Shown here: positions 40,175 to 48,464 of the stretch, piece by piece
Layout: every line of letters starts with the position of its first letter
Numbering within the stretch: position 1 is the stretch's first letter
Assembly: GCA_002733645.1 (NCBI GenBank)
Contig: NVWL01000008.1
Span: 45,363 to 109,362 of the forward strand
Reading direction: 5' to 3'
Source: Oceanobacter sp.
GTDB lineage: Bacteria > Pseudomonadota > Gammaproteobacteria > Pseudomonadales > Oceanobacteraceae
Length of the DNA stretch: 64,000 nucleotides
Position numbers and translations under genes: made by a program
Notes under the pieces: model-generated
The model's database searches: none
What the model saw: only the letters and a program-made list of their open reading frames with translations
Told to the model about the DNA's origin: nothing

Positions 40175-40717
40175 ATGAAACAGTCACTTCGTCTATCTTC
40201 GTTGCTGCACCCTGCCAGCCCTCATTGGTCGGCACGTTTGCATGTTACTCCTGCCAAGCTAACGCCATTTTGGCGCAATTGGTTGTATGACCAAGGCTCT
40301 CTCACCGCCCGTTTAATCGCATTATCCCCCGGACAGTTCAGTGTTGAGTGTCTGAAAGAGGGTTATGGTCTGCCGTCACCATTAGAGCAAAAAGAGTTAC
40401 GCATGAGCCCAAGCCAGCGGGTTTGGTTTCGTGAGGTCACCCTCAAACTCAACGGAGCTCCCGTCGTGTATGCCCGCACGGCGGTGCCACTCAGTGCGGT
40501 AAACGGAAAAATGACTCGCCTACAACATTTAGGAAATCGCTCACTGGGCAGCTTTTTGTTTAGCGAACCGTCTCTTCAGCGTGAACCGCTTAAAGTCTCG
40601 CACTGCAAAGCCAATACACTCGGGTTAACATGGTGTCGGCGTTCGGTGTTTCGCATTAACCAGCGGCCATTAATGGTGTCGGAAGCTTTTAGCCCGAACC
40701 TTCTTTCTTTTATCTGA
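40175..40717 (+). CDS. ubiC: Chorismate pyruvate-lyase
   Basis: 180 residues. Makes 4-hydroxybenzoate from chorismate, the first committed step of ubiquinone synthesis. WLYDQGSLTARL, REVTLKLNGAPVVYARTAVP and the C-terminal RRSVFRINQRPLMVSEAFSP are conserved, including the active-site Arg and Glu. ubiA follows 11 bases later. Confidence 0.93.
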   Translation: MKQSLRLSSLLHPASPHWSARLHVTPAKLTPFWRNWLYDQGSLTARLIALSPGQFSVECLKEGYGLPSPLEQKELRMSPSQRVWFREVTLKLNGAPVVYARTAVPLSAVNGKMTRLQHLGNRSLGSFLFSEPSLQREPLKVSHCKANTLGLTWCRRSVFRINQRPLMVSEAFSPNLLSFI

Positions 40718-40728
40718 CCCGGAAGTGT

Positions 40729-41616
40729 ATGAACGCAATTACCGCCCAGCTAAATCGTCATTGGCCAACATGGAAAGCGTGGGTAGCGATTACTCGTATT
40801 GATAAACCCGTTGGATCGTTATTACTGCTTTGGCCAACCCTTTGGGCGCTTTGGATGGCGGCAGAAGGTGTACCTAGCATCGCTAATTTGATGATTTTTA
40901 CCCTTGGCGTTTTTCTCATGCGCTCGGCCGGTTGCGTGATTAATGATTACGCCGACCGTAAGGTGGATGGGCACGTTAAACGCACCTCTGATCGCCCGCT
41001 GGCAACCGGAGCATTAACCCCAAAGGCGGCCTTAATCGGCTTTGCTTTGCTTTGTGCCATCGCGTTTTTATTGGTATTACTGACCGATCAACGCACAATT
41101 TTGCTATCACTTGGCGGCGTCGCGCTTGCCGCTTTGTATCCTTTCATGAAACGCCACACGCACTTGCCTCAGCTCTTTTTGGGGGCGGCATTCTCTTGGG
41201 CCATTCCGATGGCTTTCTCCGCTGAAGCCTCTGAATTATCGATTTATTTGTGGCTGCTTTATGCGGCCAATTTATGCTGGACTATGGCTTACGATACTTA
41301 CTATGCAATGGTCGACCGCGATGATGATATTAAAATAGGGGTAAAATCCACCGCTATTCTCTTTGGTGAGATGGACCTCGCCATGATTGCCTCCCTACAA
41401 GCGATGGCACTCGGCTTTTTGTTTTTTGCAGGTCAACAATTTGAACTGAGCTGGATCTTCTACTGTGGCTTAACCATTGGCGCTCTCTTCTTAGGTTGGC
41501 AGCTATGGGCGGCTCGTGATCGCTCTCGCGAGGCCTGTTTTGCAGTGTTTCGCCAAAGCCACTGGTTTGGCGCCATCGTCTGGATCGCCTTAGTTGCAGA
41601 TTACGCCTTGCGCTAA
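40729..41616 (+). CDS. ubiA: 4-hydroxybenzoate octaprenyltransferase
   Basis: 295 residues, polytopic. Prenylates 4-hydroxybenzoate. The two Asp-rich motifs NDYADRKVDGHVKRTSDRPL and DTYYAMVDRDDD, plus KPVGSLLLLWPTLWALW, are typical. Second gene of ubiCA. Confidence 0.97.
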   Translation: MNAITAQLNRHWPTWKAWVAITRIDKPVGSLLLLWPTLWALWMAAEGVPSIANLMIFTLGVFLMRSAGCVINDYADRKVDGHVKRTSDRPLATGALTPKAALIGFALLCAIAFLLVLLTDQRTILLSLGGVALAALYPFMKRHTHLPQLFLGAAFSWAIPMAFSAEASELSIYLWLLYAANLCWTMAYDTYYAMVDRDDDIKIGVKSTAILFGEMDLAMIASLQAMALGFLFFAGQQFELSWIFYCGLTIGALFLGWQLWAARDRSREACFAVFRQSHWFGAIVWIALVADYALR

Positions 41617-41647
41617 TCACAGTAATCAGTTTGGCTTTTATTGTTGG

Positions 41648-41665
41648 CTGTCACATGCCTGTAAC
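41648..41665 (+). promoter_or_regulatory. Pho box before phoB
   Basis: CTGTCAC-ATGC-CTGTAAC, a 7-4-7 direct repeat matching the PhoB consensus closely. It is 52 bases before the phoB start, as expected for autoregulation. Confidence 0.85.
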
Positions 41666-41716
41666 ATTGCATCTATGTAATATGGTCGTAATGATTCAAC
41701 AGACTGTGATGAGATT

Positions 41717-42415
41717 ATGACGACAGCTGGAAAAAGAGTGCTGATTGTCGATGACGAAGCACCGATTCGCGAGATGATCGCGGTTGCCCTAGAAATGGCA
41801 GGATATCAGTGCCTCGAAGCCGAGAACGTTCAAGAAGCGCATTCGATTGTAGTAGATCAACGCCCCGATATGATTTTGCTCGACTGGATGCTGCCCGGTG
41901 TCAGTGGCGTTGAATTTGCTCGTCGCTTGAAGCGTGAGGAAGCAACCTCAGAGTTGCCGATCATCATGCTGACGGCGAAAGGCGAAGAAGAAAATAAAAT
42001 TCAAGGGCTAGACAGTGGTGCTGATGATTACATCACCAAACCCTTCTCCCCCCGTGAACTTGTCGCCCGCTTAAAAGCGGTACTACGTCGCGCGACGCCT
42101 TTAGGTGTCGAAGAGGCTATCGAGGTCAACGGCTTGATTCTTGATCCTGTTTGTCACCGTGTTATGGCACACGATGCGCCGGTTGATGTAGGCCCGACCG
42201 AATACCGCTTGCTGCAATTTTTTATGACTCATCAAGAACGTGCTTACTCGCGCTCGCAATTGTTGGATCAAGTATGGGGTGGCAACGTCTACGTTGAAGA
42301 GCGTACGGTGGATGTTCATATTCGTCGCTTACGCAAAGCGCTGGGTAATAGTCATGAAAACCTGATCCAGACGGTACGTGGAACAGGCTACCGCTTCTCA
42401 ACTAAAGCCTCCTGA
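41717..42415 (+). CDS. phoB: Phosphate regulon response regulator PhoB
   Basis: 232 residues. Receiver domain with phosphorylatable Asp56 ([10 protein letters not shown]) and OmpR-type winged helix; recognition helix region [19 protein letters not shown] is as in known PhoB. Activates genes with Pho boxes under low phosphate. ubiA-phoB-phoR order is the pseudomonad one. phoR starts 2 bases after its stop. Confidence 0.96.
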   Translation: MTTAGKRVLIVDDEAPIREMIAVALEMAGYQCLEAENVQEAHSIVVDQRPDMILLDWMLPGVSGVEFARRLKREEATSELPIIMLTAKGEEENKIQGLDSGADDYITKPFSPRELVARLKAVLRRATPLGVEEAIEVNGLILDPVCHRVMAHDAPVDVGPTEYRLLQFFMTHQERAYSRSQLLDQVWGGNVYVEERTVDVHIRRLRKALGNSHENLIQTVRGTGYRFSTKAS

Positions 42416-42417
42416 TT

Positions 42418-43728
42418 ATGTCTGTATGGCAACGGGGGCGATGGACGCTCCTGCTGCTAGTCTCTGTCGGTGTTAGTGGGGTTTGGTGGTCGCCTTGGCC
42501 CTTTCTTCCCCTTGCCGCCGCCAGCACCTTGCTCTTACTGATTAATTCAGTGCAAACCCTGCGCCTCAGAGACTGGCTAACCCATTACGAGCATACGCAT
42601 TATGAGCCAAAAGACGCTCCTCCGCTCTATGGCGTTTGGCAAGACATTGCCAACTTAGTACAACGTCCATTGCGCCGTGGGCAACGTTATAAGCGCCGCT
42701 ATCAGGCCATTACTGACCGTATTCAGGATTCAACGTCTGCTTTGCAAGAAGCCGTCATTATGGTCGATCGCCATGGCAACCTTGAGTGGTGGAATCATTC
42801 TGCTGAACGGTTTTTAGGCTTGCGTGCTCCAGCCGATACGAACCAACCGATTACCAACCTAATTCGTGCACCTGAATTTTCTGAATACTTTAACGCGGAT
42901 GATTTCTCTGCCCCGCTGACCCTGCTTTCTCCAGTGCGCAGCAAGATGTATTTAGAATTTAACGTCACGCCATTTGGTCGTAACGACCGCTTAATTATTG
43001 TTCATGACGTCACTCGTTTGCGCCAGCTTGAGCAGATGCGAAAAGACTTTGTCGCCAACGTCAGCCACGAACTGCGCACACCACTCACCGTTATTCGTGG
43101 GTATTTAGAAACCTTTGAAGATCTGTGTGCCGACCTGCCCGAACGGCAACTACGCATACTTACACAGATGCAAGAACAAGCAGGTCGGATGGATTCTCTC
43201 GTACGAGACTTGCTGGTACTTTCACGCTTAGAGACCCAGCACCAAGAACCACCCAATCCAATTGATGTGATCTCACTGCTGGAACAAATCACGGAAGAAG
43301 CCATCGCCATGTCTGCTGGCCGACACTGTATCCGACTAAGCATAGAGTCAGATGACGACATACTAGGTTACGCCCAAGAATTACGTAGCGCCTTTACCAA
43401 CTTAATCATTAACGCCGTGAAGTACACTCCCGAGCAAGGGCACATCAATATTCGCTGGTTTCGAGACAAACAAAATCTATGCATGAGCGTGACCGACGAC
43501 GGCGTTGGCATTGACGCTCACCACCTACCGCGCTTAACCGAGCGCTTTTATCGTGCCGACGCAAGTCGCAGCAAAGCCACCGGCGGTACCGGGCTAGGCT
43601 TAGCCATTGTAAAACATGTGTTATTGCATCATCAGGGCGAGTTGATCATTACCAGCGAACTTGGGCAAGGCAGCTGTTTTACCGCGTGTTTTAACTCTTC
43701 AGCGAACTTTGGCAATAAAGCGGGATAA
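42418..43728 (+). CDS. phoR: Phosphate regulon sensor kinase PhoR
   Basis: 436 residues. Two N-terminal hydrophobic segments (LLLLVSVGVSGVWWSPWPFLPL), linker, PAS domain (EAVIMVDRHGNLEWWNHSAERF), HisKA with His217 (ANVSHELRTPLTVIRG) and ATPase domain (NLIINAVKYTP, GTGLGLAIVKH). Senses phosphate through PstSCAB-PhoU and controls PhoB. Its 3' end overlaps the convergent gene by 30 bases. Confidence 0.94.
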   Translation: MSVWQRGRWTLLLLVSVGVSGVWWSPWPFLPLAAASTLLLLINSVQTLRLRDWLTHYEHTHYEPKDAPPLYGVWQDIANLVQRPLRRGQRYKRRYQAITDRIQDSTSALQEAVIMVDRHGNLEWWNHSAERFLGLRAPADTNQPITNLIRAPEFSEYFNADDFSAPLTLLSPVRSKMYLEFNVTPFGRNDRLIIVHDVTRLRQLEQMRKDFVANVSHELRTPLTVIRGYLETFEDLCADLPERQLRILTQMQEQAGRMDSLVRDLLVLSRLETQHQEPPNPIDVISLLEQITEEAIAMSAGRHCIRLSIESDDDILGYAQELRSAFTNLIINAVKYTPEQGHINIRWFRDKQNLCMSVTDDGVGIDAHHLPRLTERFYRADASRSKATGGTGLGLAIVKHVLLHHQGELIITSELGQGSCFTACFNSSANFGNKAG

Positions 43729-44586
43729 CACATCCAGCTTATCGGCGTCGTCATCCACGTAACGAATGCGCATTTGAATTGTCTCAGCATCCGGGTGCGC
43801 CTCTTGCGCTTGCATCATACGCACGTAGCCGTTGATGCGTGCCACATCGCCTGAATCCTGATCGATCACGTCAACCACCACAGGTTCTAACAATGCGGGC
43901 AAGTTACCTTCACGACGGAAAACACCGAGCATTTCTTGCAGGCTAATATCCTTCAAGACGAGCTTCACCGTCCCGCCGGACCCTAAACGAACGCTGGCAA
44001 TGCCTTTGGCCTTCCCTTTCGCTTTGGTTGATTCTATTTGAGCGGCTTGTGCTGGTGCCGCTTGCTCTCCCATCAATACACCAGCACCGCTCATATCATT
44101 GCTAGGAGCCGCTTTGGTTGCGGCTTGAACAGGTTTGGCCATAAGCACGTCGGATGACTTAGCAGTAGGCGATGACATACCGGGTGCGCCCTGACCGGGC
44201 TTAACGCCAAGGTGCTTCAAAACGACTTTAGATACCTTAGCAACAAAATTTTCGCGGGTGAAAGGCTTACCGATATATTCAGACACCCCCGCCTGTACGG
44301 CTTTTATTACGTGATCGCGCTCACCCCGACTAGTAATCATCATAAAGGGGGTTTTCTTATACCGCTCGTCGGCGCGCATCCACTCCAACACTTCAATGCC
44401 CGACATCTCAGGCATTTCCCAATCACAAAGTACTAAATTAATTTCACGCTGATTGAGCTTGCTGATGGCCTTTTTGCCATCCATTGCCTCGTTGATCTCA
44501 CAGCCCGGATAGGTATCACGGACTGCTTTTTTAACGAGATCGCGAACGAATGCTGCGTCATCAACGACCAGAATCTTGAGTTTCAT
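43699..44586 (-). CDS. Response regulator with PilZ-like C-terminal domain
   Basis: 295 residues. Receiver domain with Asp55 (LVLCDWEMPEMSG), an Ala/Pro/Lys linker (130-200), and a C-terminal beta-rich domain (SVRLGSGGTVKLVLKDISLQEML, split, ending RIRYVDDDADKLDVLSRFIA) that resembles PilZ but lacks the usual RxxxR and has DISLQE rather than D/NxSxxG. A PilZ-like domain that may not bind c-di-GMP is the best guess. A similar regulator sits near phoBR in Pseudomonas. Start near 44586 overlaps the cysZ stop region. Confidence 0.75.
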   Translation of the reverse strand: MKLKILVVDDAAFVRDLVKKAVRDTYPGCEINEAMDGKKAISKLNQREINLVLCDWEMPEMSGIEVLEWMRADERYKKTPFMMITSRGERDHVIKAVQAGVSEYIGKPFTRENFVAKVSKVVLKHLGVKPGQGAPGMSSPTAKSSDVLMAKPVQAATKAAPSNDMSGAGVLMGEQAAPAQAAQIESTKAKGKAKGIASVRLGSGGTVKLVLKDISLQEMLGVFRREGNLPALLEPVVVDVIDQDSGDVARINGYVRMMQAQEAHPDAETIQMRIRYVDDDADKLDVLSRFIAKVR

Positions 44587-45367
44587 CTCGGTTAAGCCTT
44601 GCTGTCACGTCTTCAGCTTTAGCATAGTCGAGATTTGCCGATTCTGGCCCAAACGGCATGCGCTCAAGACGCATTAAGGTCGCCCCAATGACAGCGGCGG
44701 GCATAATAAAGAGATTAACCACCGGTATGGTCAGCAATAAAGCCACTAGTAACCCGAAGCCCATCACCGTCATTAAGTCTTGGCTCATGGCGTCACGGAC
44801 ATCACCAAAAGGCTTAGTGTGGTTATCAAATGAATAATCGCCGTATTGCACAGCCATCATCCAGCCGCCAAACCAAATCCATAACAATGGCGCAACCATC
44901 TGCCCTAATACAGGAATCCAACCGAGTAAAAATATACCCAGGTAGCGAGGCAGGTAATATTTCACTTTTACTAGTTCACGAATCAGGGTCCTCACCGTCA
45001 TGGCAGGAATAGATTCTTCTGGAATAGAGTGCCCCTTCATGACTTCCACCTGCTCAGCCAGCAGTCCGTTCAAGGGGCCAGCAATAATCATCAGTAACGC
45101 ACTGAAAAAGTACACCAGTGAAAACACGACAACAATCACTGCGAGTGGCATCAAAACCCAATAAAGAAACGATAACCAACCCGGCAAGATATCCATCAAC
45201 TCACCGATCCAGCCATCCAGCTTACCGATTCCCCAAATACTCGCCCCGCCCATCACGATGATATTCAGCAACAAAGGCAAGGCGACATAGCGACGCAACC
45301 CCGGCGTTGTTAAATTCTGAAATCCCAGCCAAACGTACTGCATACCTATTAATGGATTACCGCGCAT
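44561..45367 (-). CDS. cysZ: Sulfate transporter CysZ
   Basis: 268 residues. Membrane protein of the EI24/CysZ family that takes up sulfate. GFQNLTTPGLRRYVALPLLLN, the four-plus hydrophobic segments, and WMMAVQYGDYSFDNH match. Start 45367 is used: GGAGGAATC sits just before it, and a longer frame would swallow that site. Its 3' end overlaps the response-regulator start by 26 bases. Confidence 0.9.
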   Translation of the reverse strand: MRGNPLIGMQYVWLGFQNLTTPGLRRYVALPLLLNIIVMGGASIWGIGKLDGWIGELMDILPGWLSFLYWVLMPLAVIVVVFSLVYFFSALLMIIAGPLNGLLAEQVEVMKGHSIPEESIPAMTVRTLIRELVKVKYYLPRYLGIFLLGWIPVLGQMVAPLLWIWFGGWMMAVQYGDYSFDNHTKPFGDVRDAMSQDLMTVMGFGLLVALLLTIPVVNLFIMPAAVIGATLMRLERMPFGPESANLDYAKAEDVTARLNRDETQDSGR

Positions 45368-45438
45368 GATTCCTCCGTGCAATAAATAAAGTGCTTATAT
45401 ACAATCGCAAGCCCGTTAACCACCTGAGTTGAAGGCGC

Positions 45439-46158
45439 ATGACACCAGAGCGTTACCAGCGCATCCGGGAAACCCTGGACAAGCGACAACCCGATCTTAC
45501 CGTGATTACCGATGAGGTGTACAAACCTCACAACCTCGCCGCCATTGCCAGAACCTGTGATGCGGTCGGTATTCCTAAAATTCACTGCGTTTGGCCTCGT
45601 GACGAATTCCGCCTTCGCAGCTCGTCCACGGCAGGTTCCTCAGAATGGATCGAAGTGCAAACCCATGCCGATATTGCCACGGGGATTCATGCGCTCAAAG
45701 CCCAAGGGATGAAAGTGGTGGCCGCGCATTTAACAGACCGCGCCATTAACTATCGTGACTACGACTTCACCCAGCCCACCGCATTATTAATGGGGACAGA
45801 GAAAGAGGGTGTTAGCGATATTGCGTCTGAACTGTGCGACGAACACTTAGTAATCCCAATGCAGGGAATGGTTCGGTCTTTCAATGTTTCCGTTGCTGCC
45901 GCCATTATCCTCAATGAAGCCCATTACCAGCGTGAAGCCGCCCATATGTACGATGAGAGTCGTATGGATCGCGAGTGGTATCAGCGTCTCTTCTTTGAAT
46001 GGTGTCAGCCCCAAATCACCAAGTTGTGCAAACAACACGGTCTAGCCTATCCTGCAATAAGAGAGGATGGCGAGCTGGAAGACCCACAAGGATTCTCGGC
46101 CATGTATAACGCCGCACGTCGCCAGACACAAAAAACGCGGGCCGAACGCATTACGTGA
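45439..46158 (+). CDS. trmH: tRNA (guanosine-18-2'-O)-methyltransferase
   Basis: 239 residues. Methylates G18 in the tRNA D-loop. SPOUT knot motifs NLAAIARTCDAVG, TALLMGTEKEG and the FNVSVAAAIILNEAHYQRE block are intact. C-terminal helix region is the TrmH type. It is divergent from cysZ and lies upstream of the candidate small RNA. Confidence 0.93.
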   Translation: MTPERYQRIRETLDKRQPDLTVITDEVYKPHNLAAIARTCDAVGIPKIHCVWPRDEFRLRSSSTAGSSEWIEVQTHADIATGIHALKAQGMKVVAAHLTDRAINYRDYDFTQPTALLMGTEKEGVSDIASELCDEHLVIPMQGMVRSFNVSVAAAIILNEAHYQREAAHMYDESRMDREWYQRLFFEWCQPQITKLCKQHGLAYPAIREDGELEDPQGFSAMYNAARRQTQKTRAERIT

Positions 46159-46230
46159 AGCAACGTTTGTTCATTTAAAATAACAATCCGTTTCACCCCC
46201 GTAGCAATCATGTGAGTAATTCCCCCTCCC

Positions 46231-46254
46231 GCTTGTGCGATATATCTCACAAGC
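46231..46254 (+). promoter_or_regulatory. GacA/UvrY-type palindromic box
   Basis: A 24-base palindrome with 11 of 12 pairs matched, core TGTGCG-ATATAT-CTCACA (46234-46251). It fits the GacA/UvrY pattern TGTAAG/TGTGAG-N6-CTTACA, allowing two or three changes. It is about 180 bases upstream of the proposed small RNA start, a typical place for this activator. The spacing does not fit CRP (which needs TGTGA-N6-TCACA). Confidence 0.65.
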
Positions 46255-46287
46255 AGGTGGGAGATAGTGGTAAGTAACCCGCCTTTT

Positions 46288-46314
46288 ATCCTCCCTTTTA
46301 GAGAGGATATTTTC
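46288..46314 (+). terminator. Possible trmH terminator
   Basis: ATCCTC (46288-46293) pairs with GAGGAT (46303-46308), followed by ATTTTCT. Moderate stem and short T run. About 130 bases after trmH. Confidence 0.4.
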
Positions 46315-46408
46315 TAACCCATTGTTTTGTATATCTTTTTAATCAGGGCTAAATCCGCACCCCCCGTCATAAGGCCCAAACAAGCCAAGCAACAAGGGCG
46401 ATTTTTGC

Positions 46409-46414
46409 TATCTT
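46409..46414 (+). promoter_or_regulatory. Extended -10 of the candidate small RNA
   Basis: TGC-TATCTT gives an extended -10 (TGn) with the -10 hexamer at 46409-46414. No good -35, as expected for a promoter that needs an activator. Start would be near 46421. Confidence 0.4.
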
Positions 46415-46420
46415 TAATCA

Positions 46421-46640
46421 CGCAAGGAGCACAGCACTGATGGAATTCAGTGACATGGAGAGTAGGAATTCGGCAAGGCTGCCGCGCAGGAAGCACAGGG
46501 AAGACCCAAGGACGACAATGGACAATATGGCCAGGAGGCCAGAAGGACGCTAGAGAGGATCTCGCTCACGGAAGAGAATGCTAGGATGGCATAGGGTGCT
46601 GTGGCGGTTAGGATAGGATGTCCTGATCGCCCAATTCCAC
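46421..46640 (+). ncRNA. CsrB/RsmZ-like small RNA that would bind CsrA
   Basis: About 210-220 bases with 15 GGA motifs, on the plus strand only. Many sit in hairpin loops: CACTGA-loop TGGAAT-TCAGTG (46435-46452), GGCC-AGGA-GGCC (46529-46540), GAGA-GGA-TCTC (46553-46563), ATGC-TAGGATG-GCAT (46578-46592) and an 11-bp stem closing TAGGATG (46603-46631). This is the design of CsrB/RsmZ RNAs, which trap CsrA. A GacA-type palindrome lies upstream and no protein gene fits. The 3' end is uncertain: no intrinsic terminator follows. Confidence 0.8.
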
Positions 46641-46843
46641 CCATACATAGAACAACGAAAGACATCCCCCTCCAATTATTCCCTATACCTAAAACAATGA
46701 ACCAATATCACTTTTTTTTAGCTTGTTCGACGCCAATGTAACGTCACCCTAGTTACAATTTACTACAGCCCGTTACCCCATCGATGTGGTACCCAAAGAG
46801 CATTCTGCCAATATAGAAGCATGACTCTTTACGAGGGCGCTAC
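46641..46843. other. Leader of the MshEN-like gene
   Basis: About 200 bases, A/C-rich, with an 8-base T run at 46712-46719 but no stem before it that I can see. It must hold the end of the small RNA and the promoter of the following gene. Confidence 0.35.
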
Positions 46844-47311
46844 ATGCCAACTCAACACCTACGACTGGGCGACTTGCTGCTCGACAAGCAAGCGATTACC
46901 AAGAAACAACTCAGCGCGGCATTAGCGGAACAAAAGCGCAGCGCCTGCAAACTGGGTGAAGCACTTATCGCCATCGGCGCGATTGATGAATCATTACTAA
47001 AGAAAACCCTTAAGCGCCAACGTTGGCTACGCCCGTGTGCAACGTGCTTTGCATTACTTTCGCCATTCTCCATGACCTACGCCTACGAACCAGAAGAAAG
47101 CCATTGGGAAACAACACACGAAGAATTTAGTGGACACTGGCTACTGGATACCACCAACGAACACATGACAGATGGCGATAAATTAACGCATGTATTATCA
47201 GCCGCAATGGATCTATATCAAGGCCCACCAGAGAACGGAGAATGGCGCTACAGCCTAAGTCGAACGGATAACAAAGAAGGGTATCAAGTTGAAGTGAAGC
47301 TATTCTTCTAA
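46844..47311 (+). CDS. Small protein with MshEN-like (GspE N-terminal) domain and internal hydrophobic segment
   Basis: 155 residues. The first 63 residues match the ATPase N-terminal (MshEN/T2SSE_N) pattern: RLGDLLLDKQAITKKQLSAALAEQ, LGEALIAIGAIDESLLKKTL. In full ATPases this domain may bind c-di-GMP; here there is no ATPase. A hydrophobic stretch (LRPCATCFALLSPFSMTYA) then looks like an internal signal or membrane segment, followed by an acidic tail. Function unknown; it is the first gene after the CsrB-like RNA. Confidence 0.65.
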   Translation: MPTQHLRLGDLLLDKQAITKKQLSAALAEQKRSACKLGEALIAIGAIDESLLKKTLKRQRWLRPCATCFALLSPFSMTYAYEPEESHWETTHEEFSGHWLLDTTNEHMTDGDKLTHVLSAAMDLYQGPPENGEWRYSLSRTDNKEGYQVEVKLFF

Positions 47312-47388
47312 GCCTTCCGATAACGAAACGATCGATCTGCTTAGCTACGAAAAATAACAGGCTACACGTTGGATTAATCGCCAGAAAC

Positions 47389-47423
47389 AAAAAGGCCTCC
47401 GTATTGCTACGGAGGCCTTTTTG
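47389..47423. terminator. Strong bidirectional terminator
   Basis: AAAGGCCTCCGTA (47391-47403) pairs perfectly with TACGGAGGCCTTT (47408-47420), loop TTGC, with A and T runs outside. Serves tRNA-Thr on the minus strand and the MshEN-like gene on the plus strand. Confidence 0.92.
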
Positions 47424-47431
47424 TTTGTATA

Positions 47432-47507
<76 letters not shown>

Positions 47508-47626
47508 TTAAGTGGGGCGCATATTACTGTCACCTTGGCAGAGCGTCAACCATTTTTTCTATTTTTCTCAAGTAGTTACGCGAGTTACTGCATGCCCCTC
47601 GACCACGACGTGAAAGGGGGGCGCAG

Positions 47627-47644
47627 GTGTCACAAAAATGTCAC
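47627..47644 (+). promoter_or_regulatory. Pho box before the second phoB
   Basis: GTGTCAC-AAAA-ATGTCAC, a 7-4-7 repeat with one mismatch per half-site, 40 bases before the second phoB-like start. Confidence 0.75.
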
Positions 47645-47683
47645 AATACAAGTCATCCAAACACCATAAACTAGGGGCCCGTA

Positions 47684-48376
47684 ATGAGTGGTGGTTTTAT
47701 TCTCGTCGTTGATGATGAGCCAGCTATCTGCGACATGATTTGTACTAGCCTTGAAATGGCGGGCTACCAAACACGTAAAGCGGCTAACGGTCAGATAGCA
47801 CTGCAAATGATCTTCAACGAACAGCCCGATTTAGCCATTCTCGATTGGATGATGCCGATGATGTCGGGAATTGAATTAACAACTCGAATCAAGCGTGACC
47901 CGTTAACAGCCGAGATTCCAATTATCTTACTGACGGCGCGCTCAGTGGAAGAAGATAAAATCCGCGGGCTAGAAGCTGGTGCCGACGATTACGTTGTTAA
48001 ACCCTTCTCGCCACGCGAACTGACCGCTCGAGTGAAAGCGGTGTTACGACGCTCAGGCAAAGGGAACGAAGACAGTAACCTAACGGCTGGCACTATGGTG
48101 CTGTCTCCCGATGAACAGGTTTGTCGTATTGATAACGAAACCGTATCAATGGGGCCAAAAGAACTAAAATTACTCGAATTTTTTATGCGGCATCCCAACC
48201 GCGTATTTTCTAGAGGACAACTGTTAGATCGAGTGTGGGGTGGCAACGTGTACATTGATGAACGTACGGTCGATGTTCATATTCGTCGTTTACGTAAAGC
48301 AATCACGATGAATGACCACGAACGTATGATACAAACCGTACGTGGTAGCGGTTATCGTTTCTCTTGTGACATTTAA
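47684..48376 (+). CDS. Second PhoB-type response regulator
   Basis: 230 residues. Receiver Asp54 (AILDWMMPMMSG) and an OmpR winged helix. The DNA-recognition part [19 protein letters not shown] is almost the same as in the first PhoB, so it should read the same Pho boxes. It has its own Pho box and is followed by a PhoR-like kinase. Probably an old duplication of phoB or a parallel regulator. Confidence 0.9.
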   Translation: MSGGFILVVDDEPAICDMICTSLEMAGYQTRKAANGQIALQMIFNEQPDLAILDWMMPMMSGIELTTRIKRDPLTAEIPIILLTARSVEEDKIRGLEAGADDYVVKPFSPRELTARVKAVLRRSGKGNEDSNLTAGTMVLSPDEQVCRIDNETVSMGPKELKLLEFFMRHPNRVFSRGQLLDRVWGGNVYIDERTVDVHIRRLRKAITMNDHERMIQTVRGSGYRFSCDI

Positions 48377-48404
48377 TTTGAGACAGCTTACTTAACGCAA
48401 AAGC

Positions 48405-48464
48405 ATTTAGTGTGAACCAGAGGTATATAGCTTGAACCAGAGGTATTTAGTGTGAACCGGGGTG
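48405..48464 (+). repeat. Three 20-bp tandem repeats at the second phoR start
   Basis: Copies at 48405-48424, 48425-48444 and 48445-48464; the consensus contains GTGAACCAGAGG. The third copy holds the GTG 48452 start, and the second copy's AGAGG is its ribosome site. Copies one and two hold similar GTG/TTG triplets that run into stops. Confidence 0.8.

Noticed and set aside
44212..44436. Plus-strand frame inside the response regulator gene
   Set aside because: Antisense shadow of the receiver domain coding sequence.
46231..46254. CRP binding site
   Set aside because: TGTG and CACA are 10 bases apart instead of 8, and the fit to the GacA pattern is better.
46447..46665. Minus-strand reading frame of about 70 codons across the GGA-rich region
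   Set aside because: No ribosome site, odd composition, and it is explained by the GGA-rich RNA on the other strand.
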